A program made the translations under genes and the position numbers. A stretch of DNA of 64,000 nucleotides from Smallanthus sonchifolius (Eukaryota > Streptophyta > Magnoliopsida > Asterales > Asteraceae). The DNA is taken from NCBI GenBank assembly GCA_023525975.1, contig CM042020.1:10060001-10124000 (forward strand). The letters run 5' to 3'. Position 1 is the first letter of the stretch, and each line of letters starts with the position of its first letter. Below the pieces are notes generated by a model that was given only the letters and a program-made list of their open reading frames with translations, made no database searches and was not told the origin of the DNA. Positions 55,667 through 64,000 of this stretch are shown in pieces.

Positions 55667-56719
55667 AACCTAACATGGACACTCTTAAAATTGTGTTGTG
55701 TTAGTGTCTATTAGGAATTGTCGCCCGTGTATTTACGAAGAGTAAGGAGGCTGCAAGAGATATAATGTATAAATTGATCGAGGTTTAAGATATAAATTAT
55801 ACAATGAACTAAATGGATTCGGAACAATATTGTTCTTCCACCCATTTATATGCAAGCAAAAAATTAAACTTTCATTGTTAGTAGCATGTATAATTAAAAG
55901 TAATCATCAAAAGTTAAGTTCTTACATTAGATACATATAATAAAACTCATAAGAATTAGCTAATGGTTCAATTGATTTGGCTTATAACATTATACCTGCA
56001 TCGATCCTCACATATCAAACAATTTATATATTGCCATGTTTACATACGAATATGAGTAATAGCATATGACTTAGCTAGTAACAATTAAACAGCCATTAAC
56101 TCCAACTCAAATAAACTCATCCACGATAAACTTTTTCATGTAATTAGTGTCATTAGTTGTTATTGTTCCTTATCTCTCGTTTTCGATTAATAAACTTACA
56201 TTTATATATTTAGCTCGATATTAAAGAACCAAATACAAATGATTGGAGAATGGAGAATTGAGAATGTGTAATCGGGAGTAATGAATAGATCGGTGGAAAT
56301 AAATAGTAAAAAATGAAGGTCAAGAAGGAAAATTAAAAATCAAAGTATCAAAAGGATGTTAACATTATTACTAATATTATTAGCCGTGAGAAGGAATAGG
56401 GTACTTTACCCTATTTTTCATTGACACAAAACTTTGTTTATTTATGAATTTGCCACAAAGTTTCTTCTTGACTAAAAAATTTGTTTTTTAGTAAAGGTTT
56501 TTTTTAAATTGTAACAAAAGTTCACTGGGTATTAGTAATAATTTCATTTTTGTGTAATAACTTTCATTTGTTAACTTTTTTTTAAATGGGATGCACGGGT
56601 TTGTTTGTTTTTTTTGTCAGCGATCCGAGTTTTTTTTTTGTATCATACGCTATAGCGAGTCTGTGTTAAGACGTAAGTTTTATCCCTGTAAACAAGCCGA
56701 ACTGATAACTACAAAACTC
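55667..56719. other. AT-rich spacer
   Basis: No supported gene. May include the body of the Helitron whose 3' end is at 56748. Confidence 0.5.
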
Positions 56720-56748
56720 CTGCCGCGTAGCGCGGGGGAAAAAACTAG
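56720..56748 (+). mobile_element. Helitron 3' terminus
   Basis: Hairpin CCGCGTAGCGCGG (stem CCGCG/CGCGG), A-rich spacer, CTAG at 56745-56748 followed by T. 5' end not located. Confidence 0.75.
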
Positions 56749-57379
56749 TTTGATATGACATGGTGTTTGTTATTTGGTGGTAAATATCATGTATCTTGTA
56801 TCATCTGAGAACTCTTAAATATTTTGAGAACTCGTTTAAAATAAAGAAGAAAACTCATTTAAATCTAAATAAGAAAATTTCTAAAATTCTTTAAACTTAA
56901 ATGGTTCGGCTCACAAGTTGTGTCCTGACTAACCCATTTAATAAAAATGTTTTATTAACCAATTCAAAATTTAATGATTTCCATACCGTCTTTCAAGTCG
57001 TGTTAAGAATTATGGGTTTTGATTAACAGAACAGAAAAGTCAATATGATGAAAAGCCATTAAGCGAAAAGATGAAAATATAATTACTGTAGAGATGTGCA
57101 ACTAAATACATACCGTCAAGATACTTTATTTTATGGTTAGCATATAATGATTTATCTTCTGTTGTAATTATTAATTAAAAAAATATTATCCATTCAAAAC
57201 AAATATGAAATATTCCTTATATTTTTCTACATGATTATAACCTGTTATATACTACAAAATAATAAATTATTAACCAGTTTTCAGTTATTAATTAGATATT
57301 CTTCAACTTTCATTTGCTTATTTTATTTATTTTGGATATGGAAAACGATATGACAATATTTGAAAGGCCTGTCTACGAC
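56749..57379. other. AT-rich spacer
   Basis: Nothing recognised. Confidence 0.5.
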
Positions 57380-57909
57380 CACTCCAGGCGTTTTGAGACC
57401 AAAAATGCTTCAAATCAGCGACAAATCAAATTTGAATGGCGGATCACGACTCTGGCTGTTTTCATACCTTAAATGTTTGAAATTTACGACGAATCGTATG
57501 AGATGTCATATTGGGAGGTCTACTCTACGTCCGGCGGATATTCTTGTGTTTGGTTGGGCAGAGGGAGAAACACGCTTGTGTGGACCTTACAGGAGTGTCC
57601 CCTCTTGTGGGGCTCTGGGACAATGGGGTTGTGGCGGGCCATGCTGCTTTAAAGGCGGAATCATGCAAAGTTGTTAAACACGAGAAAGCTTGTTTAGAGA
57701 ACCAACACGTGTTTATCCCTTTTGCTTTTGATACTTTTGGGTTCCTAGCATCGGAGGCAGTGGAATTCCTAAACAGGGTTCAACGAGTCGTGCATAGTAA
57801 TATTTCGGCCCCTAAGACCCAAAGCTTTGTTTTTAGTAGGATCGGTTTTGCTATTCAAAGGGGGGTTGCAGCGCAACTTGTTGCTCGTTTACCTGCCACT
57901 TTATTGTAA
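57380..57909 (+). pseudogene. Transposon-related C-terminal domain fragment with a frameshift
   Basis: The first frame encodes MRCHIGRSTLRPADILVFGW. A frameshift at about 57560 continues it as KHACVDLTGVSPLVGLWDNG, HAALKAESCKVVKHEKACLE, NQHVFIPFAFDTFGFLASEA, VEFLNRVQRVVHSNISAPKT and IGFAIQRGVAAQLVARLP, ending with TAA at 57907-57909. The RPAD(I/V)..DLTGVSPL..FIPFAFDTFGFL pattern is one I associate with the C-terminal tails of repetitive, reverse-transcriptase-linked or otherwise transposon-borne plant proteins. I cannot name the family. No RT core is nearby, so it is an orphan fragment. Confidence 0.6.
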
Positions 57910-58464
57910 TCGTCCTTCTTTTCATTAATGGACATTTAAAAAAAAAATTATTAAAGAAAAAGATAAATAAATTTTGGGGCTATTTTATGATACTAATATG
58001 TATCTAAAAGTATAACTTTTAGTACATGTGACAAGAAATATGAAGGCAGATACATAGGATTATTATGAACTTTAAACAGACAGGATTAAATATTCCTTTT
58101 CTTTCTATTGAGACAAGCAAAAGGTCTGGGACAGCCATGGTCAAAGAGACTAAATCATGAGTGGGGGCAAAGGATAAGAAAAGAAAAAATGGGATGTGAC
58201 CAAAGGGAGTTTCTATTCTCGCATAAAACAACTTTAGTTTCATCATCATCATCATCATCATCACTTGGAAAAGAAACTTTTTTTGTTGGTTGATTGTGAT
58301 TGTCTGAAAAGAACCATGCCTTTCTAGCAAGGAAAACATTGCATATACTTTCTAGGAACCACCACCACCACTCTTGCCGGTCAACTTTGCCGCTGATATC
58401 ATGTAGTGTTTCATTTCTTACATACTACTTTTAGCATCGTGCATGTATATAATAATCGTTGTAC
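57910..58464. other. Spacer
   Basis: No gene. (ATC)n microsatellite at about 58240-58263. Confidence 0.5.
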
Positions 58465-58680
58465 TCTGACACCTTAGGCAAATCCCACATTAATCTGTTG
58501 TTGTCTACCAAAGAGATACTGGACATAAGAAATATCTCACCTCAAATACTATCAATGCGTTTTGGGTGCATTGGTTGTGGATGAGATCAGGAGGAGTCCA
58601 CGCACATCTCTAAGCATTCTTGGATGAGAGCAATAAAAGGACGAGTGACCTCTTAGGAAGTCTCACTCACGCAACCAGAA
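58465..58680 (+). mobile_element. Decayed Cassandra-type TRIM LTR with 5S rRNA-like segment
   Basis: GACACCTTAGGCAAATCCCACAT resembles the opening of such LTRs. The 3' half parallels 5S rRNA: CTCTAAGCATTCTTGGATGA, then GAGAGCAATAAAAGGACGAG, TGACCTCTTAGGAAGTCTC and ACTCACGCAACC follow the 5S order TTAAGCGTGCTTGGGCGAGA..GTGACCTCCTGGGAAGTC..GTTGCA. It includes a pol III C-box-like part. No second LTR or primer site follows, so it is a solo or truncated copy. Confidence 0.65.
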
Positions 58681-58885
58681 ATAATACATGTTTCTTGTGA
58701 ACAAAGCGGACAAAAATTATTGGAATTACAAGTAGATGTTACATGTACCATAACATATTTTTAATGTGACATACAAAATAACAATCATTTTTTGTTGTTA
58801 AACAGCGACAGCATAGCTCTCAATACCTGCATAAATTGAAACACCATCCTTACAATTTATTTTTATTTTTATTTTTTTGTGTAAG

Positions 58886-58935
58886 TGGTGGGGTGGGGTG
58901 GGGTGGTGGGGGGGGGGGTTGGGGAAGGGGCAGGG
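58886..58935 (+). repeat. G-rich tract, quadruplex-prone
   Basis: GGTGGGGTGGGGTGGGGTGG followed by an 11-base G run and TTGGGGAAGGGG. Multiple G4 runs with 1-3-base loops. Confidence 0.9.
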
Positions 58936-59901
58936 TTCTAGAAACTACCCAAAAGGAACCTCATAATATGTTAGGTGGATGAAATGAATCATCTTATATA
59001 TAGAAGTAGATAAAACTAAAGGAACTGTTTTGCACAAAATCAGAATCACCTAATGTACATGTATTAAAGTCATTGCATAGCAAAAGTACAACTACTTCAT
59101 GCAAAAATCCAGCAATTTTGTATGATGATTTGTGATTTATAATCCAATTTACATCAAGTCTCGAGGCAATGAAGTCCAAAAATAATTAGTTCAAACTAGA
59201 AAATACCTGGTTTTTAACCCTTCACTTTTTTCATAGAGCTAGATGACTTATATTTCCTTTAATATACGGTGAAGGTAATTAACCAAGTCTGATGAGTTCA
59301 TGGTAATTGAGGATACGCAAATTTTTTTTTTTATAAAAGTACACTGGCCGGCATGCAAGGAAATCATCTTTCTGAAGAATAAAAAAGAATAATTCACAAT
59401 AAAAATTTACTTGTTATCGGATACATAACCCTTCCGTTCTGTAAAATGTGATAGCTTCACCAGATCTGTAAAACAACTAAAGTTTTCTTTTGTATATACG
59501 TAGGGTTAAAATAATCAAATCATTTTGGTAAAATCCGAAAATTTACACATATGAATCAAGATGACACTAAATCTGAAATATTTCTTTTTAATTCTCTAAA
59601 ACTATTTACATCTCCAAATTCAAATTATTAATAATCAGTGTTGTAACCTTTAATATACTTTTCTTTACTTTGCTAAGCCCAAAAAGTCCATAAGTGATAA
59701 GACTAATTAGCCCAGTTTACAAGTAAAAGACATTCCATCCTCTCTAATCTCTATTCCTCTAATTAATCGTCGAACATTAGTTGACCTATGGCATATATCT
59801 CACAAAAATATAAAGAATCACCCACGGTGCTCAACTTTCTTGGGTTAAATTTAAAATTAGGTCTTTTAAAAAAACAAAATACTGTTATTAACCCTTTTAT
59901 T
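58936..59901. other. AT-rich spacer
   Basis: No supported gene. Confidence 0.5.
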
Positions 59902-60375
59902 TAGGGGTGAGCAGTTCGCGGTTCAGACCCGTTAGAACCGTAGAACAGGACCAATTGGAACCGGAACCGACCCTCTAAATAGTAAACAGGTCCGGTCCTC
60001 GGTTCTTCATGCATATGGTCATTAAACGGTGCGCGGTTCAGTCGGTTAATAACCCGACGATCCAGTCAAAGAACCGTTTGAACGTTAGTTTCAAATTAAA
60101 AAAACCCTAATAACTCAAAAAGCCCAATGGCCCAGCCTAGTCTGTATTCCACGAGACGTACGTATATGGTCATTTCAGGAACTTTATTTTGCAGGAAATA
60201 TAATTTGGTTTAATGAAAGTTGATATAATCTGGGCCTCTTTCGCCGTCAAAGTGCCTATGGTACCAGTTCATATTTGGCTACCCGAAGCTCATGTAGAGG
60301 CCCCTACGGCAGGATCCGTCATCTTGGCGGGAATTCCTTTAAAATTGGGAACCTACGGCTTTTTAAGATTTTCAA

Positions 60376-60861
60376 TGTTGGAAATAATCGTTATGTTCAC
60401 ACATGAAAAATTAAAGGGGTGTTTTTGGAACATTTGGAATTAAATGGGTTAACAATGAAATACTGGAAGATTGGACAAACTTGGGATTAAAGTTTAGGAA
60501 TTGTCGTGAGTTTTGGATAAGCATGGAGCCGTAATTTTGCATGGATGGATATAGATTAGTATGCAAGTTTAGTATTAGACTAGGAAGTTTATTTTAATTA
60601 TTGTTTCGTATTTATTTTGATATTTGTTTGGAGTTTATCTTTTAGAAGGTATTCTTGTAGGTGTAGGATAGGATTGTTTATTTATATTGGTATTGTAATG
60701 CATGGAATAATTAATTGAATAAGCAAGTTTACGTGTTCTTTGGTTTCATCTAGTTCGACATTCACTTTGAAGCCGTAATTTTTCTTCATCCTTTCTTGGT
60801 TACGACTTAAGGGTCTTGATCTTGGGTTGGGTTCGTTTAAATGTGATAAGCAAGACCAACA
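60376..60861 (+). repeat. 5' LTR of the gag-only element
   Basis: 486 bp, TGTTGG...CCAACA. Confidence 0.96.
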
Positions 60862-61285
60862 ATTGGTATTAGAGCGTTATGCTCTTGGTATTGTGAGAGA
60901 AGGACGAAGAGGTTAGCAAGGAATCGTTTTTTAGTATGAGTTGCTACCCGAGTTTGAACTGAAGAAGGAGCAAAGACTGTTCTTGTTAAGAAGGTGAATA
61001 AGGATATGTTTTTGAAGAACGATTGAAGGAAGCAAGTAAGAAGGAACAAGTAAACTTTTTCCTTGTTGAGTAGGCAATCAAGAACCCGTTTTCTTGGTTG
61101 ATTGAAGGAGAAGGAAAACAAGATCTATTCTTGTTAAGAAGGCAATCAAGAACCCAGTTTTTGGTTGAGAGAAGGAGTAGGAAGAGCAAGATTTATCTTG
61201 TAAAAAAGATTATCAAGGACTCTTGTTTTTGATGTTGTGAAAGAGTAGGATAAAGAAGGAATCAAAGAAGGAAAAGAAAGAAGGA

Positions 61286-62149
61286 ATGGGGGATCCAAAC
61301 CAAGCATTGGTTCAGGTACGTGAGCAGGGGAACGTTAAAATTGACCGAAACAAACTACACCACCTGGTCGATTTTGATGGAGCAGATATTAAGGGCCTAT
61401 GGTCTTTGGGAAGTGGTGGTTGCAGCAGTAGGAACAGAAGTAGGAGAGAAGAAGGTGGCTACCACTAAGGCAATGATTTTTCAAACTTTGCCTTAATATA
61501 TTCTAATGCAGGTTGCGAAGTATCAAACTGCTAAGGAGGTGTGGGATGCAATTAAAATCCTACATCTAGGAGAAAAGATAGTTCAGAAGGCAAGGCTACA
61601 AACTCTGAGGGTTAAATTGGAAGCCATGAAGATGAAGGAGAATGAGTCGGTGGATACGTTTGTAGGAAGGTTAAACGGGGTAAGGGCCAAGTTTAGATCT
61701 CTTGGTTCTGTTTTAAAGGATCGAGTAATAGTGAGGAAACTGTTGAACTCAGCACCGAGAAAGTTCTTACCGTTCATAGCTTCTGTTGAACAATACTCTG
61801 ATATAGACAAGATGATGTTTGAAGATGCAGTTGGAAGGATGAAGGCGTTTGAGGAAATATTGAAAGGATTTGGTGATCATGAATAAAACGACCAAAGTAA
61901 GTTGCTTTTAGCAAGTACAAGCAGTCAGAAGGATGGTCTATTGGCAAGGGTAGGAATGATCAAGGAGGTCGTGGATCCGGTAGAGGTCGTGGAAGGTGTC
62001 ATGGAGGTAGAGATAGAAGCTCATTTAGGTGTTACGAGTGTGGTGAGTTTGGACACTTCCAATAAGAATGCATCAAGTGGAAAGACAAAGGAAAAGAGGA
62101 GGAAGTAGCCAATCTTGCTCAAATTGGTGATCGGTCACCTTTGATGTGA
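61286..62149 (+). pseudogene. Copia-type gag (UBN2-like) with CCHC knuckle
   Basis: Starts MGDPNQALVQVREQGNVKID at 61286; the first frame stops at 61468 after a frameshifted stretch. The main gag domain runs 61506-61886: QVAKYQTAKEVWDAIKILHL, VKLEAMKMKENESVDTFVGR, VRKLLNSAPRKFLPFIASVE, DAVGRMKAFEEILKGFG, typical of UBN2-type gag. After a stop, another frame gives a Gly/Arg-rich region and a zinc knuckle CYECGEFGHFQ*EC, with a stop replacing one residue. It ends GDRSPLM at about 62149. No protease, integrase or RT follows before the polypurine tract, so the element depends on proteins supplied in trans. Confidence 0.9.
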
Positions 62150-62183
62150 AGGGGATTGTGAACACAACGATTAAGGGGATGAT

Positions 62184-62606
62184 TGTTGGAAATAATCGTT
62201 ATGTTCACACATGAAAAATCAAACTTGGGATTAAAGTTTAGGAATTGTCGTGAGTTTTGGATAAGCATGGAGCCGTAATTTTGCATGGATGGATATAGAT
62301 TAGTATGCAAGTTTAGTATTAGACTAGGAAGTTTATTTTAATTATTGTTTGGTATTTATTTTGATATTTGTTTGGAGTTTATCTTTTAGAAGGTATTCTT
62401 GTAGGTGTAGGATAGGATTGTTTATTTATATTGGTATTGTAATGCATGGAATAATTAATTCAATAAGCAAGTTTACGTGTTCTTTGGTTTCATCTAGTTC
62501 GACATTCACTTTGAAGCCGTAATCTTTTCTTCATCCTTTCTTGGTTACGACTTAGGGGTCTTGATCTTGGGTAGGGTTCGTTTAAATGTGATAAGTAAGA
62601 CCAACA
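62184..62606 (+). repeat. 3' LTR of the gag-only element
   Basis: 423 bp, same ends; internal deletion after ATGAAAAAT relative to the 5' LTR. Confidence 0.96.
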
Positions 62607-63928
62607 TTCAATACCCATGTTTCCTGAAGCCACACTTTGTTTCACTCCTTTCATTTATATTTTACGCGCGATTGCTATAATATATACTTCCTTGACCACG
62701 TTAAGACAGATCGATCTTAAGAAGATCATAGCTTACTCCTCAGTAGCTCATATGAATCTGGTGACTATTAGTATGTTTAGACTGAACATACATGGAATTA
62801 GAGGTAGCATTCTACTAATGTTAAGTTATGGACTGGTTTCTTCAGCCCTTTTTCTATGTGTTGGTGTTCTATATGACCGACATAAGACTCGACTTGTTAG
62901 ATATTACGGAGGTTTAATGAGCGCCATGCCGAATTTCTCTACCATTTTCTTATTTTTCACTTTGGCCAATATGAGTTTACCTGGTACTAGCAGCTTTATC
63001 GGGGAATTTCTCATCTTAGCAGGAGCTTTCCAAAGAAATAGCTTAGTAGCCACATTAGCAGCGCTTAGGATGATTTTAGGCGCGGCGTATTCCCTTTGGC
63101 TATATAATCGTGTGGTTTCTTGGAATTTAAAACCAGATTTCCTCCATAAATTCTCCGATCAATGGTAGAGAAGTTTTCATATTTATACCTTTTCTTGTTG
63201 GAGTTGTTTGGATGGGTGTTTACCCCAAAGTGTTCCCGGACTGCATGCATACATCCGTAAGTAACTTAGTGCAACATGGAAAATTTCATTGAGAGGAATC
63301 AGCAAAGAAAAGAAAAAGGGTCAACAAACAAAAAAACAATGTCTAAAAAAATGTTCATACAAATGGTTGAATCAAAAGTGAGAATGAATTTCTTTGGTTA
63401 TGGCCGATACCTATTGTTATCAATGAGAAGATCTACCCGGAAAAGGAAAACAAGATCGAATAGTTGAGTAGGCGCTCCCCTTTGGGTGTGGTTGTGTATG
63501 GATAGGCTAAGGCACTTTAGTGTGCAAGGGGCTAAGTCGTTCAATCAAGGACCAGAGCTTTCATCTGACTAGGCTGGGCCATTAGGGAGCGCCATTTCAT
63601 CTGACTAGGGGCTAAGTCGTTATTTTGCAGGAAACATAATTTGGTTTAATGAAAGTTGATATAATCTTGGCCATTTCTTATTTATTTGTTATTTGTTGCA
63701 AAATTATTTGGGCTTGCTGTGTGTAAAATTGGGGATTGATCAGGCTTCTTTAGGCCTAAATCTTAATCGGTTCGGTCTAGCAATTAATCAAGAACCGACT
63801 TGTTTAATACAGTTCGTTCCAGTCCGAACTGTTTATATACAGGCCGGTCCTCGGTTAACATATTTTCATCCAAACGGTTCGCGGTTCTGGTCCGGTTCTG
63901 CCCGGTTCGAACCGAATGCTCAGCCCTA

Positions 63929-64000
63929 CTTATACTACTTGGGTAGAGACCGAAAATAAACTAAAAAGCTTATAGTTATAACTAGTAAAAAATCAATGTT
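63929..64000. other. Window end, spacer
   Basis: Flank of the hAT element; nothing else recognised. Confidence 0.5.

Larger units (their letters stand above)
60376..62606 (+). mobile_element. Gag-only copia-type LTR retrotransposon inserted in nad4
   Basis: 2231 bp. LTRs 60376-60861 and 62184-62606 (TGTTGGAAAT...GACCAACA), primer site TGGTATTAGAGC (60864-60875), polypurine tract AAGGGGATGA before 62184, perfect 5-bp target duplication TTCAA (60371-60375 and 62607-62611). The interior encodes only a copia-type gag. The 3' LTR lacks about 64 bp present in the 5' LTR; otherwise I count five substitutions and one 1-base indel over about 420 bases. Confidence 0.96.
60237..63292 (+). pseudogene. 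nad4: Mitochondrial nad4 pseudogene (NADH dehydrogenase subunit 4)
   Basis: nad4 encodes a membrane subunit of mitochondrial complex I; here it is a dead nuclear copy. 60237-60375 encodes ASFAVKVPMVPVHIWLPEAH, AGSVILAGIPLKLGTYGFLR. After the LTR-element insertion, 62607-63168 continues with PMFPEATLCFTPFIY, TSLTTLRQIDLKKIIAYSSV, GLVSSALFLCVGVLYDRHKT, ANMSLPGTSSFIGEFL and YSLWLYNRVVSWNLKPDF. A small deletion at about 63160 shifts the frame; VFIFIPFLVGVVWMGVYPKV through QHGKFH ends at TGA 63290-63292. The N-terminal half of nad4 is missing. No intron separates the last exons; nad4 intron loss is known in some Asteraceae, so this alone does not show RNA-mediated transfer. Confidence 0.95.
60237..63619 (+). 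other. Nuclear insertion of mitochondrial DNA (NUMT)
   Basis: The segment between the direct repeats. 60237-60375 and 62607-63292 are mitochondrial nad4 coding sequence, rejoined exactly across an LTR-element insertion. 63293-63619 (with the text AGTAGGCGCTCCCCTTTGGG) is probably downstream mitochondrial sequence, but I cannot confirm that part. Confidence 0.88.
60184..63672. repeat. 53-bp direct repeats bordering the mitochondrial insert
   Basis: 60184-60236 and 63620-63672 read TTATTTTGCAGGAAA(T/C)ATAATTTGG... through GATATAATCT(G/T)GGCC, with two mismatches. They bracket the nad4-containing segment. Confidence 0.95.
59902..63928. mobile_element. hAT element containing a mitochondrial DNA insertion
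   Basis: The left end TAGGGGTGAGCAGTTCGCGG and the inverse right end TAGGGCTGAGCATTCGGTTC form terminal inverted repeats. The subterminal regions contain repeated CGGTTC/GAACCG. Flanks CTTTTATT (59894-59901) and CTTATACT (63929-63936) agree at 6 of 8 positions. Without the mitochondrial insertion it is about 0.6 kb, close in size to the 53495 element but with a different subterminal motif. Confidence 0.82.

Noticed and set aside
60237..63292. Functional nad4 gene or organelle contig
   Set aside because: N-terminal half missing, interrupted by an LTR element, frameshifted, and embedded in a nuclear hAT element.

Overview
This is repeat-dominated nuclear DNA of a flowering plant. The evidence is plant-type CACTA, MULE, hAT, Helitron, SINE and LTR elements nested in one another, AT-rich spacers, and a nuclear copy of mitochondrial nad4. 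The ATHILA-ORF1-like gene, the chromovirus lineage and the repeat styles make Asteraceae the best guess, but that is inference from family resemblance and no alignment was run. I see no intact host gene. Nearly all coding-looking sequence is transposon-derived and broken. The exceptions are one clean 415-codon ORF (32323-33570, minus) and a 456-codon integrase ORF (43032-44402).

Layout. 1-4990: 3' part of a CACTA element (broken TNP2-like transposase, a second TNPA-like gene with a 60-bp/180-bp higher-order tandem array in an intron, GC-rich subterminal repeats, terminus at 4990). About 4991-7780: a decayed, unclassified LTR-retrotransposon-like stretch. 7780-11350: spacer with an AT microsatellite, a short TIR element, a Helitron 3' end, a probable MITE, and a SINE with a perfect 10-bp target duplication. 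11740-27650: a nest of three elements. A dead minus-strand Ty3/gypsy element was split by a CACTA element (12511-24404) that carries a Ulp1-type protease gene and no visible transposase. That CACTA was then split by a large non-autonomous LTR retrotransposon (13409-22774). 27833-30012: a Ty1/copia fragment interrupted by a 1.5-kb TIR element.

31756-50266 is the most interesting stretch. It looks like a Mutator-like (MULE) element, with all genes on the minus strand and ends and interior rich in TATACG..CGTAT inverted motifs. It encodes a FAR1-type transposase with MULE core and SWIM finger, continuing into an OTU cysteine-protease domain, plus the separate intact 415-aa ATHILA-ORF1-like gene. 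The transposase-OTU frame is split by a complete Ty3/gypsy chromovirus (35878-47693, 5-bp target duplication AAGAC). That chromovirus has an extra coiled-coil ORF upstream of gag, tRNA-like modules in its LTRs, and a 442-bp Helitron in its 3' LTR whose empty site is preserved in the 5' LTR.

50267-64000: spacers holding a foldback-like element, an ATTACACAATGA minisatellite split by an hAT element with a perfect 8-bp target duplication, a short hAT MITE, a Helitron 3' end, a transposon-related ORF fragment, a decayed Cassandra-type 5S-rRNA-like LTR, and finally an hAT element (59902-63928). The hAT element contains a mitochondrial nad4 insertion between 53-bp direct repeats, itself split by a gag-only copia-type LTR element.

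The genes do not form a host pathway. They are the replication and mobility genes of successive layers of transposons, and the nesting gives their relative ages.
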